A DNA stretch of 64,000 nt from assembly GCA_018894105.1 (NCBI GenBank), contig CM032121.1:5684507-5748506 (forward strand), read 5' to 3'. The notes under the pieces were generated by a model. The model ran no database searches. It saw only the letters and a list, made by a program, of their open reading frames with translations, and was not told where the DNA came from. Made by a program: the position numbers and the translations under genes. Positions 51,489-63,263 of the stretch are shown piece by piece. Positions within the stretch are counted from its first letter, which is position 1; each line of letters opens with the position of its first letter. The DNA comes from Jacaranda mimosifolia (taxonomy: Eukaryota > Streptophyta > Magnoliopsida > Lamiales > Bignoniaceae).

Positions 51489-54400
51489 CACTACTAGAAA
51501 ATAGATTTTTGTGACAAATTTTACGACAGATTTTGTGATAGAAAAAATTCGTTGCAAAATTTTGCGACAAATTTTTTTGCAGCGGATTTTGCAATAGAAA
51601 TATTTGTTGCAAAATCTGTCGCAAATTTGCATTATGATTAAAAAAATATATGTTGCAATGGAAATTTCCATCGCAAAATTTTTAATTTTTTTTTTTTGAA
51701 AAAAGATATAAAAATCCTATTAAATTAAAATCTATAATTACCCAATATCAATATTTCTTTTGCATTACATACTAATCATCCCATACACCAATATTTAAAT
51801 ATTATTTTACATAAAATCACAACAATTTTATATCACAATAAAAATCAAGCCCAATAGTATAAAATTGTTCAATATATAAATCAAGTCCTAACTAAAATAT
51901 AAAATTTGCAAAGTAATGCCAATAAAATTATCATACAGGACTTATACTAAATTTCATTGCCTTGAGATATCAAAGCCTGCAATATTAAAACAAAAACAAA
52001 ATTACAATAACGAAAAATAGAAACATAAACTAAACTAATAGACAATTCAACATAATAAACTAGTGTATAAATTCAATACATAACCAAATCATAATCGAGC
52101 ACATAATTCACAAAATATAAATTCAAATCCTAATCAAACATATAATTCACGAAATAAATCTAACAAAATCTAACAAATAATTCAATGTAAATGCATAATC
52201 CAACACATGTAAATCTAACACATTATTTAATATAACCAAACATACGTCTTATCGTAAACCAACATATAATTTAATATAAGTCTAACATATCTTTCAAATC
52301 CTAATCAAACATATAATTCACAAAATATAAATCTAACAAAATCTAACACATAATTCAATGTAAATACATAATCTAGCACTTGTAAATCTAACACATTATT
52401 CAATATAATCAAACATACATCTCATTATAAACCAACATATTTAATATAAATCAAACATATAACTCAAATCATAATCGTACATATAACTCAAAAAATATAA
52501 ATCTAACAAAATCTAACACATAATTCAATGTAATTGCATAATTTTAACACATATAAATCTAATATATAATTCAATATAATCAACTACACATCCTATCATA
52601 AACCAACATATAATTTAATATAAGTCCAATATATAATTCAAATCCTAATCGAACATATAATTCACAAAATATAAATTGAACAAAATCTAACACATAATTC
52701 AATGTAAATGCATAATCTAATACTTGTAAATCTAACACATTATTCAATATAACCAAACATACGTCTCATTATAAACCAACATATTTAATATAAATCAAAC
52801 ATATAACTCAAATCATAATCGTACATATAACTCAAAAGATATAAATCTAACAAAATCTAACACATAATTCAATGTAATTGCATAATTTTAACACATATAA
52901 ATCTAATATATAATTCAATATAATCAACTACACATCCTATCATAAACCAACATATAATTTAATATAAGTCCAATATATAATTCAAATCCTAATCAAACAT
53001 ATAATTCACAAAATATAAATTGAACAAAATCTAACACATTATTCAATGTAAATGCATAATCTAATACTTGTGAATCTAACACATTATTCAATATAACCAA
53101 ACATACGTCTCATTATAAACCAATATATAATTTAATATAAATCAAACATATAACTCAAATCCTAATCGTACATATAACTCAAAAAAATATAAATCTAACA
53201 ACATCTAACATATAATTCAATATAAATGCATAACCTTAACACATATAAATGTAACACATAATTCAATATTATCAAACATATATCTCATCATAAACCAACA
53301 TATAATTTAATATTAGTCCAACATATAATTCAAATCCTAATCAAACATATAATTGACAAAATATAAATCTAACAAAATCTAACACATAATTCAATGAAAA
53401 TGCATAATCTAACACTTGTAAATCTAACACATTATTCAATATAATCAAACATACATCTCATTATAAATCAACATATTTAATATAAATCAAACATATAACT
53501 CAAATCCTAATTGTACATATAACTCAAAAAAATATAAGTCTAACAAAATCTAACACATAATTCAATGTAAATGCAAAATCTTAACACATATAAATCTAAT
53601 ATATAATTCAATACAATCAACCATACATCTTATCATAAACCAACATATAATTTAATAAAAGTCCAATATATAATTCAAATCCTAATCAAAGATATAATTC
53701 ATAAAATATAAATCTAACAAAATCTAACACATAATTCAATGTAAATGCATAATCTAACACTTGTAAATCTACACATTATTCAATATAACCAAACATACGT
53801 CTCATTATGAACCAACATATAATTTAATATAAATCAAACATATAACTCAAATCCTAATCGTACATATAACTCAAAAAATATAAATCTAACAACATCTAAC
53901 ATATAATTCAATATAAATGCATAACCTTAACATCCTTAACATATATAAATCTAACATATAATTCAATATAATCAAACATATATCTCATCATAAACCGACA
54001 TATAATTTAAAATAAGTCTAACATATAACCGAACATATAATTCACAAAATGTAAATCTAATGCATAATTCAATATAAATGCATAATCTAACATATAAATC
54101 TAACACATAATTCAATATTAAAGCACAATTAATAAATATTATATAAAATAATGAGAAAAAAGACCCTTGAATAATTAATAATATTCGTAAGCATATAATG
54201 ACACATGAACACTCCTCCTTATACCCATCATCATCATACAAGCGATTGAAAACCAATTAGCAGCAAATGAGAAGGCTCCATCCCTTCTCTCAACATCCCA
54301 TCCTCCTTTCTAATACCACCAATTCTAAACATTTCTAATGTATCCTACTAAAAAAATATATAAAATTAAAAAGGATATACAAGCTTACCTCTTAGTGCTC

Positions 54401-54649
54401 CACAAAACTCAAATCACCAAATTTTAAAAATTTAAAAAAAAAATTAAATTTGCGATGGATTTTTTCCGTTGCAAAACTTCAATTTTGCAATGGAAAAATC
54501 CGTTGCAAAGTTTTTTATTCTTTTTTATTTTTTGCAATGGATTTTGTGACAGATTTTTTGTGATGGATTTTTCATCACAAAATCCGTTGTAAAACATAAA
54601 TTTTGCAACGGATTTTTTTCCGTCATAAATTACAGTTTTTTTAGTAGTG
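51489..54649. mobile_element. Non-autonomous CACTA element (3.16 kb) carrying a satellite-like array
   Basis: The left end is CACTACTAGAAAATAG and the right end, reverse complemented, is CACTACTAAAAAAACTG. Copy A lacks the element and reads straight through at about 11869 (gattgatgggtc). TGA occurs at both junctions with a one-base ambiguity on the right, consistent with a 3-bp duplication. Both subterminal regions have repeated ttttgcgacaga / tccgttgcaaa motifs in inverted orientation. There is no transposase. The centre is a tandem array (52100-54120). Confidence 0.85.
52100..54120 (+). repeat. Tandem array, ~12 monomers of 170-175 bp with alternating types
   Basis: The marker tata(a/g)tt/ct-ca recurs at 52141, 52312, 52482, 52656, 52826, 53000, 53173, 53348, 53518, 53693, 53865 and 54036, spaced 170-175 bp. 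From 52312 on, alternate monomers read 'tataattcacaaaata' and 'tataactcaaaaaata', so the array has a dimeric higher-order repeat of about 345 bp. It lies wholly inside the CACTA element. Confidence 0.88.
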
Positions 54650-55004
54650 ATGATGGGTCATTCAAGAAATAATTTCAGGTTGGCGGGTCATCCCGTGATC
54701 TAACATAAACCCACATAATTATTTTTGTTTTTGATTTTACTATGGGTCGATTTAATTTCCACCCAATCCGAAAACCCTCAACTCAAATACAATAATTTTG
54801 TGTTGGTTTTGTATCAGGTTGTTTCCAGCTAGAAATTACTACCCCTAATTACTTTTACTTTTTGACGGTGTATATTGATGTATTGGATGGATATTTTGTT
54901 ATTTAGATGACTTTTGGATTCATACAAGTTTTGGATGATTGGTTTTGTTGTATATAGATTTTTTTTTATACTTTTCAAACTAAAATTTGTTTTTAAATAT
55001 TCTA

Positions 55005-55340
55005 AAAGTTTTGCAATAGAAAAATCTATTGGAAAACGTAATAAAAAAGAATAAAAAAATATTTGCAATAAAATTAATAAAAGAATAATACAAATTAGTA
55101 CTGATAAAGTTTTAGTAACAAATTTTGTGACGAAAATTTGTCGCAATTTTGCAATAGATATATTTGTTGCAAATTTCGTCAACAACTTCCTGCAAACTCA
55201 TGCATATTTAGTGGCAAATTGCATAGCAAAAATATATTAATGATGTTTTAGGAATGGAATTGGGTGATGCAAATCCATCGCAAACCTCATTTTGAGACAG
55301 ATTTTTAAAATCTGTTGCTAAAAGAATTTTTCTTGTGGTT
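55005..55340. mobile_element. CACTA-like subterminal remnant, copy B of 12160-12525
   Basis: It has the same tgcgac/ttgcaaa-type repeats and the same end (aatttttcttgtggt) as in copy A, with small indels. It was present before the duplication. Confidence 0.4.
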
Positions 55341-55799
55341 ATTAAATTATGCAAATCATTAATGTGACAAAATGGGTGAATAAGTTATAACGCCTTCGGC
55401 TACTTCTTTTCTTGCCTGACATGCAAACGGTGGAAAACAAAACCAAACCAAAATCTCCTTTTTGAGGAAATAAATTGAAGGTATATGAAAGTTTTTGGTT
55501 TCTGCATAATTAGTCAAAGTATCTCATTCCAACAACTCCTTCATCCTACATGAAAAATAACGATTGTAAAGATTTTAATAATAATAACAAAATTCATTGA
55601 AATTTCGATGCATGACTTAGTTGAGATAAACAGTTAAGTACATTATTCATTCGGAGAGAAAAACAAAAATTAAGGAAAAAAAAAAATCGATCTGCCACTC
55701 AGTACGGAATCACAATTAATAATGAGGATTATTTTTTTAATAATTCCTGTCAACTAACAGGACGAATGGTAAACACAATGCATCTGTTTATTCGCTTTT

Positions 55800-56598
55800 C
55801 TAGTTGTTATTCCACCAAAATTGTCCTTGAAGAAGATATTTGACCACATTCACATCAACTTGGAAAGATTTTGTGAGGACATCAGAAGAAATAGGAGGAT
55901 TGGAACCAAAAACTACATTTGCTATGGTGATGACTCATGGATTTTTGCTGCTTAGACCAGCAAATGCCACCGCGTTAGTGTTTCCAGCATTAAATTGGAA
56001 ATGAATGAGACCTTTTGAAAACACAGCACATCTCCTGGATATAAAGTTTTTGTGAAGAGCTTGTTCCTCTGGTTCAGATTTGCTGGATTGGAAGTCACGA
56101 AGCCGACGTATAGAGTGCCTTCTATGACAATAAGAATCTCAGTTGCATGAGGATGTGTGCGTGGAGGGTTGAGCCCATATGGTGCAAAGTTGAGACGAGC
56201 TAAAGCAATACCAAGAGTATTGAGTCCTGCTAATTGATTGACAACCACCCGAGTAACTTTTGATCCAAGTGGATTTGATGTATTTCCAAGCTTGTTGACA
56301 CCTGAAAAGAAGAATTCATTTGCTGGGACTGTTTTAGGGCCCTTGCAAATCTTTCCATTCACAAATACTGCAAGTTACAATATAGAGAGGAAACATTTTA
56401 TAAATTTTAAAGAAATATGTTAAGGAAGGAATTAGTTTAAGTTCACAATTGCAAAGAGACAGTACTAAAATTGCCAGAAGCATTGGAGTCGTTAACTGCA
56501 ACACAGAAGTCCTAAAGAGGGCTGGGATCATATGCATAAGCCAATGAAGAAGCCAACGCCACAATTGCAATAGTTATGATCAGGGAGCAAATAGCCAT
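55800..56598 (-). pseudogene. Germin-like protein pseudogene (nonsense and frameshift lesions)
   Basis: On the minus strand the start codon is at 56598, exon 1 runs to 56475, the intron is 56474-56368 (107 bp) and exon 2 runs 56367-55800. The gene structure, signal peptide and length match the intact gene at 43695, and most of exon 2 is clearly collinear with it, including box 1 as THPHATE. Lesions are a TAG at codon 29 (56514-56512, where the intact gene has Gln), a GC instead of GT splice donor (56474-56473), and a 1-nt deletion just after GDV in box 2. A TGA also replaces a conserved Gly codon after SSKNP. The first stop alone removes the whole cupin domain. A TATA-like stretch (about 56698-56689, minus strand) remains about 95 bp upstream. 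Confidence 0.93.
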
Positions 56599-56688
56599 CT
56601 TAATGCACCAAATAAGATATATTTGCTAATCAGAGCTTAAATTGATTATTGTTGGTTTGGTGGGATGCCAAGCTTGGAAAGCAGGCAA

Positions 56689-56698
56689 ATATATATAG
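56689..56698 (-). promoter_or_regulatory. TATA-like box of the germin-like pseudogene
   Basis: CTATATATAT on the minus strand lies about 95 bp upstream of the pseudogene ATG, at nearly the same spacing as the TATA box of the intact gene (93 bp). Confidence 0.5.
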
Positions 56699-56699
56699 T

Positions 56700-57192
56700 G
56701 AACTCTATTTGAATAACTCAAATACTTCAAATAGCTAGGTTGACATTGTTGTCTCTTTTATTTTTTCGTGCACAAAATGAAGGCTATGTTTGGAGCATTT
56801 CCCCGGAACGTTGTTGTTCTGGAGAAACAATCCCAAACATCACAGCCTTTTTCCCCTTTAATTTTACTATTTTTTCCCCAAAGAGCCCCTGCCTTAACAC
56901 CTAATTAATCCATTTGACATATTCATTTCCCATTCCCCAACATGCCTGATTCCCACAGTGTTTTGTCTCCTCTCTGTGGTTCTCTCTCGTTCTCTCTCTA
57001 TCTCTCCGTTCCAACAAACTCTCCCCATTCCCTTTCCCCATAAACCTTTTCCCAAACTCTATCTCTGGGATTTCTTCAAGGGTGGTTGCACCTCTCCGTT
57101 AGCCTATGATTTATTTTTTTTTGAGAAAAATCCAAATAGCCCTTTAATTTTGGCAACAAGCAAAAGGATATCTTTTGCATATGTATACATAC
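56700..57192. other. Upstream flank of the germin-like pseudogene, no gene
   Basis: Contains a pyrimidine-rich stretch (56940-57060). An 89-codon frame (56958-57227) crosses it but runs into the solo LTR and is not coding. Confidence 0.45.
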
Positions 57193-57197
57193 AAGTT

Positions 57198-60112
57198 TGT
57201 AGCACCCCATCTCGAGATGACCCCTAACTGAGGCACCACTCAATTCAACCTTAAAATTGAACTCAAAATACAATTCAAAAGGCCCATAATCAAATATTTC
57301 AAACTTATCAGAAATAACAATGGAATTCAACTTAAGTAACCTCAACAAGAATTATCAGAGATAGCAGCACACCTTAACTTAAATCAATTTTCACCAAATA
57401 CTATATACAAGCTTTAGTGATCCGATAACAATCAACATAAATATTAAGTACATACTGTCAGAAATTCCAAAATTCTCAACATAATACATACACCCTGCAG
57501 ATGTCGAATTCAAAATTAACATATTACAACATCTCTAAGGTTACAAAATATGCCCAAGTATGCCCGTTACCAAATATACACAGCTGTTCTAATATAAAAT
57601 CATACTCGCCGATCTAACTGGAAGTCCAAGCTTATCATCTAATCCTATCTGAGAAAATATAGAATAAACAGGGGGTTAAGTCTAAAAGACTTAGTGAGGG
57701 ATATTCAAAAGACAAAAATTAGGGATCTGTCGGGGAAAACCAACCCAACAAATTGTCAATTCTAAACAAGAACATAAATAGATCTGATGCAGTCAATCAA
57801 GTATCAATTTACCAATGGATCAACTATAGACAGTCAAGAACAATCACAGGGATTAACAAGCTCAAAGCTGTCAGAAAGTACTAGCTCAGGGTTTGTGACT
57901 GTAGGCTCGAATGGCTTGGGATCGTCTCAACCAAACCTGCTCAGGAGGTATAGAGCATCTCAACGGATCATAGTCGGGAGGAAATACAGACGGCTCATTC
58001 AACTTGGACAACAACCTGATCTAAACCAAGAAACTTCACTACCCTTGTTGCTCTATGAAAGGGTACAAACGGTTAGACTACAGTCAAAATACAGATCAAA
58101 GCAGAACAAACTTATCAAATTCACCTTATCATTAGTTCCGGGATTAAGGCTTGCCCCATGCACACAACAGGTAATAACGTCCCATTACTTAATCGAAAAG
58201 TTTCGGGCTTACGGCTTATCCCAAGCACACAGTAGGGATTAACGTCTCGTTACTTAACCGAATATCACGGGCTTTCGGCTTATCCCATGCACACAACAGA
58301 GATTAACATCCCATTACTTATTCCAAGACTTTTGGGTTACGAATTATCCCACGCACACAGTAGGGATTAACATCTCGTTACTCCCATATATCGGTTACAA
58401 ACAGTAACAGACAACAAAACGGTCAATAACAATCAGTCTGATAACAAAATAGACAGATGATGGACAAATAGATAACAGACGATTAGATAACAAAACTGAT
58501 AGATAACGGACAGTTAAATAACAAAATCAACGGATAACAGATGACATACAGAAGTTCTGGCTACCAAAACATATAGAAAATAGAGTCATAATCAGAAATA
58601 ACCCTTACAGGGGCGTTCAAATCAGATAACAAATACCAATCGAAATTCAAACAAAATTCAGATTTCAAACAATCAGATTACGGTATAGAAACAGAGAACC
58701 CACAGGGTTTATTCCAATAACAGATAAGTAAAAGAAATGCCAGCTTGGCAGACCCTCACCTCCGTAGTCTCAGGAGTGCTACCACAGTCAGTAGCCTATT
58801 GGTCCATGGGACCCACTTCGTCGTTACCTAACCAAAAAGTAATATTTATAATCAAAATTTATACTTAATCCTATTAATCACAATTATACCATTAATAATC
58901 CAGAATCACTAATTTATTGATTAATACGGTATCTCATTCTTATTTCCAACGTCATGGTCATAATCATAAATCACACAATATGGTTACTCTCTACATAATC
59001 AATTCCTAATCAAATGACATTTAATCTTATAATATAATCCTTGATACTATTTTAAATCCAAGTTTTGGCACTTTGCATAAATCTGGGTCTACTTATTCCG
59101 TACTCCTTGCATAGGGATCAACATACGTATATATAAACATATCATCTCTTCCCAAATTCCTATTCTTGGCAAGGTACAATGCTAAATTAGGAAAGGTACA
59201 ACACATGCAACATATATATTAAAGGTACAACTAAATCCAAATGGCAAAGCTTGCCACCGGAGTATCAAAACCATAAATCGATTACACAGTTGCGATCGTT
59301 GCGTTGAGAAGGTGAAATTGGTCTGGGGTCGCCAGAGTGCCGTCGTTCGCCACCGTTGAAAAAACACAAATTCACCACCACCAGAAGTCTTTCAGCCTCC
59401 TGAACCCAATGCCACCACCAAATCTAAGTTTTGCCATCGGGAAAAGCCTCAAACACTGCCCCAAAGTCCTAAAACTACCTTGCTCCACCGTGCAGTCTTC
59501 GCCAGATTCTGCCTCCTCCGCCGCACTAAACTTCCAAACAAGGGTACCAAAGTGACCCTCCAGCTAAGCTCTCTACCTAACCCATACCCCAGAATCAAGA
59601 TTGGCTGCCGGAAAGTTGAAAACCCACCACCACCCGCCGTGAGATGCTCCTCGATCTCCCTCGCTTGGTGGCTCGCCGGTGGTTGTTCAGCCGTGCATGT
59701 GGTATCGTTGGGAAGCTGGTGAAGAGGAAAGGAAGAGGGTTGGTTTGATTGTTGAAGATGGCTGCCGGAGATGGAGCAATTTGGAGTTGATCGCGATAGA
59801 GAAAAAAAAGAAGAAAAAGGAAGGAAAGGAAATCGGGATAAAAATGAAGAAGAAGGAAGGAGAAATTACTATTTAAAATTCAACTTTCCAATTTTGCAAT
59901 TCAGTCCCAAAAGATCCAAAAGACTCAATCAAGCCCCTTGAGTCAAGAACATGATCAATTTAATCCTTTAAAATTACAACCTAACCCTAAAACTTCAAAA
60001 ATCTTTACAATTGAGTCCTTTAATATAAATTCTGAGCCCTAAAATCCGATTAACCAAAATCTTGATTTCTAAATCCCAATTTTCTAAAATACTGAATTTG
60101 AGGGGCGTTACA
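57198..60112 (-). mobile_element. Solo LTR, Ty3-gypsy type (2915 bp), second family member
   Basis: It begins TGTAGCACCCC and ends GGGGCGTTACA. On the minus strand it starts TGTAACGCCCC like the solo LTR at 21512-24653. Both share internal phrases in order, for example 'gactcagtgagg'-type sequence after the left third, 'gtcgccagag' and 'ccggaaagt' near the right end. Flanks are AAGTT (57193-57197) and AAGGT (60113-60117), a 5-bp duplication with one mismatch, so it is probably older than the other solo LTR. A 151-codon frame at 57787-58242 is LTR sequence, not a gene. Confidence 0.8.
58137..58392. repeat. Four ~65-bp tandem repeats inside the solo LTR
   Basis: The phrases 'cttatcccaagcacacagtagggattaac' and 'gtctcgttact' recur four times with variation, each followed by a short variable spacer. 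The first solo LTR has a different internal duplication, so this arose after the two diverged. Confidence 0.7.
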
Positions 60113-60117
60113 AAGGT

Positions 60118-61170
60118 GATGTATTATATCACAATTTCAGATGGGGTTGGGCATGCGAATATCCACGTTTCTATTGCTTGAGCAATCTATGGCTATGTTT
60201 GGTTTATGTTTTCATTTTCAAAGTACTCTTTTTGCTGTTGGTTTTGCAGTACATTTGTTGTGGATCTGGTGGGTGAAGAGGTTGTAATGATTTCTTTTCT
60301 CCTTTGTTTTCGATTTTTCTGAGCTAATGGATGGGGCTTGAGATATCTGACCCGTATCTTGGCGAGGTGACTCAGACGACATTGTGAATTTGGATCAGAT
60401 TTGCAACCATGGCGGAGTCCCCTTCTCTTTGCATCTTATATTGCAGATTTGAGCCTCCTTTGTTTTCCCTTTTTTTTTCCTCAAAAAAAATTTGATATCA
60501 TGAAATAATTTTTTTTAATATATTTAACATTCTTGAATAAATTTCATAAATGATCAAGAAAATAGCAAAACTACGATAATTTAAATCAAAGAAAGAAAAT
60601 ACTCTATATAATAAATTAGTCAAACTAAATATTGAATTTATTACTGCCCATAAAATTTAAAAAGATAATAAAAAGATATTTTTCTTACTTATTTTATATT
60701 TTCAATATTTTTAAAATTTTAAAAGATAATAAAAAATAAAATAAAAATATATTTATAATTGGATAGGTTATTAGAAAAATAATGATTATATGGTGATTTA
60801 GTAGGTTGTAAATGGATAATAATAGTAACAATAAAAAAGGGGAAGATATATAGAATATTGAAAGAAAATATATAAGTTATTGAAAAATATATTTTAATAA
60901 TAGAATAAAAATATATCAAAAAACATATATATGAATTAACGTATTTTAATTTACAAATAATAAAAATCTTTAAAAGAGCTAGAGCAGACATGCCCGTTGG
61001 CTTAGGAAGCAACATCGATAGTGGTTCAGGAGTTGGCCCTATCACATGTCTTGAAGGTGACTTTCGTGATTATTTTTTATGTGTTTTTTTTCTTTTTCTT
61101 TTTGCATAAAACATGATTGCTATATTGTACAAATACTCCTTCCTTTTTAATCCAACAAACTCAAACTTAT
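60118..61170. other. No gene; distal part shared with copy A
   Basis: From 60857 on, the sequence is collinear with copy A from about 13046. A phrase cagacatgcc(g/c)gttggct(c/t)aggaagc with some GC content is conserved in both copies (13174 and 60987), but no extended frame is conserved. Confidence 0.45.
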
Positions 61171-61173
61171 TTA

Positions 61174-61271
<98 letters not shown>
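61174..61271. repeat. (TAA)n microsatellite, about 32 units
   Basis: About 98 bp of ATA/TAA repeats with a single interrupting G, giving meaningless poly-Asn and poly-Tyr frames. The homologous locus in copy A (about 13389-13411) has only about seven units. Confidence 0.95.
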
Positions 61272-61272
<1 letters not shown>

Positions 61273-61898
61273 CAAACAAACAAACAAATCCATAAAATAT
61301 TATAATAAAATCCACTTAATTATTGAACTAATTATTACAAACTTACAATACAATCACATCCATTCATCACATATATATACATATATGTCCAATATATTTT
61401 ATTATTACTCTTACAATTAAAAAAAATTAAAATCCATCTTCACCCTCAAACACCAACACAAAAGCATTAATTTGACTGCTACAGTATAAATGTCTCCCCA
61501 AAACATAAGCAAATATATCAAAACTCCCCAAACCCATTTTTTAACTATTCGCCCACACAACTTTCATATTCTCCAATAATTCTTTTAACATTCATTCTCT
61601 CAAAACACACAATAAACGCATAATAAAATCAAACAAAAAACATAACCAAACATTAATTTCTTGCCAAGTCTTTGATGGTTTGCAATTTTATATTTAACAG
61701 AGGATGCAATTTTTAGCAGATAACACAATTTTGGTTTTTCTCTTCGCCAGACAAAATATGTAATTGCCTCAGAGAAGTGGTCAATTTTCTTCTGTTGCTA
61801 TAGTAGCTTTCCTCGTCAACGTCTTTGATTATAAATACTTTACTTGTGTAAGAAAAATATTCAAAGGTTTGTTAGTTACATCATATGTTAAGACTGTG

Positions 61899-63263
61899 GA
61901 TTTTAAAAAGTGACCCCCTTGTAATCATTAAAAAAAAAAAAAAGAAGCAAAAAGCCCCCTTTGTGAAAAAAAAAAAAATACAAAAAGCACCCTCATATTT
62001 TAAAAAACCATGTAATGAACTGGGTGTAGGACAAGCGCCTGTGTGTGCATCTGGGCTTAAATTATTGTATACTAAAAGATAATTATGCCCTTGTTCATCA
62101 ACTGTTGGATTTCCTTTTAAAAAATCATCTGTTTAGATCAAATCATATTACATTTTAAAAAAATATATAAAATATATATACAATATAATATATTTCCATA
62201 TATATAATGTGTATATATATATTATATACATGTGTGTATATATATATATGCATATATATAGAATTATATATATAAATGACAACCCCCCACCCCCAAACTG
62301 TACCATATACCCATACCAGCAGTTGGTAATCGCTGCTATATCAAAAAAAAAAAAAAGTCAAAAACAAATGGTGGCCATTGGCTGCCATCAACATGGCACC
62401 ATAGCTACATTGGCCGTAGTGGCCGAATCTGGCGACGGTGCTGCCATGGCAGTCCGTAAGGTTTGGGGAGACGAATTGGGGGTGGGGGGGGTAGGGTTTT
62501 GTATTTTATATATGTTATTAAATAATTATATATATTATCTTATATACTATATATTATCATATATGTATTATAGTGTATATATTATAATATATATGATAAT
62601 AATTACGTAAATATAAATATCTTATAAAAAATATATATGTATATAAATATATCATATATTTAATAAATATATATAATGAATAATTTGAAAGAAAAAAGAT
62701 ATATATTTAAGTTATTTAAATTTTATAGATAAATTTATATAAATGTATATATATGCTATATATGTATTTAAGTATAAATAAAAAATGTGTTGTATATTTT
62801 TATGAAATTTAAATTTTACTTTGGAATTAATTAATAGAAAGAAAGATGAATATAATTGATAAGATAAAAATAAAAATGATTTTAATTTTATAAATAAATT
62901 TATATATGTTTAGAATGAAAATATATGAAATAATGATAAATTTAAGATATGTATAAAATGAGAAATATATAATATAATGGAAGAAGAGAGAAATGAGAAC
63001 TAAAAAGAAACGAAAAGAATGAAAAAAAGAAAAAAATGATAATAAATGGTTATTTAAATTGAATTGAAAATATATTAAATGATTAAGGGTAAATTAAGTT
63101 TTTCATATTAAAATTATATTAAATGGGCAACAATTGAGAAGGGGGAGGCGGTGTGCATGATTTTGTAAAACATAAGGAAGTTATTTGAATTTTTTTTTTT
63201 TTTTTCACAAAGGGGCTTGATGCCTATTTCACAAATCACAGGGGGGTAAATTGCAATTAACCC
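61899..63263. mobile_element. MULE-type non-autonomous element, copy B
   Basis: Paralogous to 14050-15404. The left end is GTGACCCCCTTGTAATCAT and the right end, reverse complemented, is TTTACCCCCCTGTGATTTG. Flanks are gttaagactgtg on the left and attaaaactgtg on the right. The island at 62280-62500 keeps the ccaccc and ccatggc character. The 133-codon frame at 62209-62610 crosses low-complexity sequence and is not a gene. Confidence 0.6.

Noticed and set aside
52100..54120. CRISPR-like array of regular repeats
   Set aside because: Monomers are 170-175 bp and similar along their whole length, without distinct spacers, and the context is a plant transposon.
57787..58242. 151-codon plus-strand frame
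   Set aside because: It lies wholly inside the solo LTR at 57198-60112, in LTR tandem repeats, on the strand opposite to the LTR.
61070..61315. 81-codon frame with a long Tyr run and its opposite-strand Asn run
   Set aside because: It is a translation of the TAA microsatellite, not a protein.
62209..62610. 133-codon plus-strand frame
   Set aside because: It spans AT microsatellite, C-rich and GC-island parts of the MULE-type element, and the frame is not conserved in the copy at 14050.
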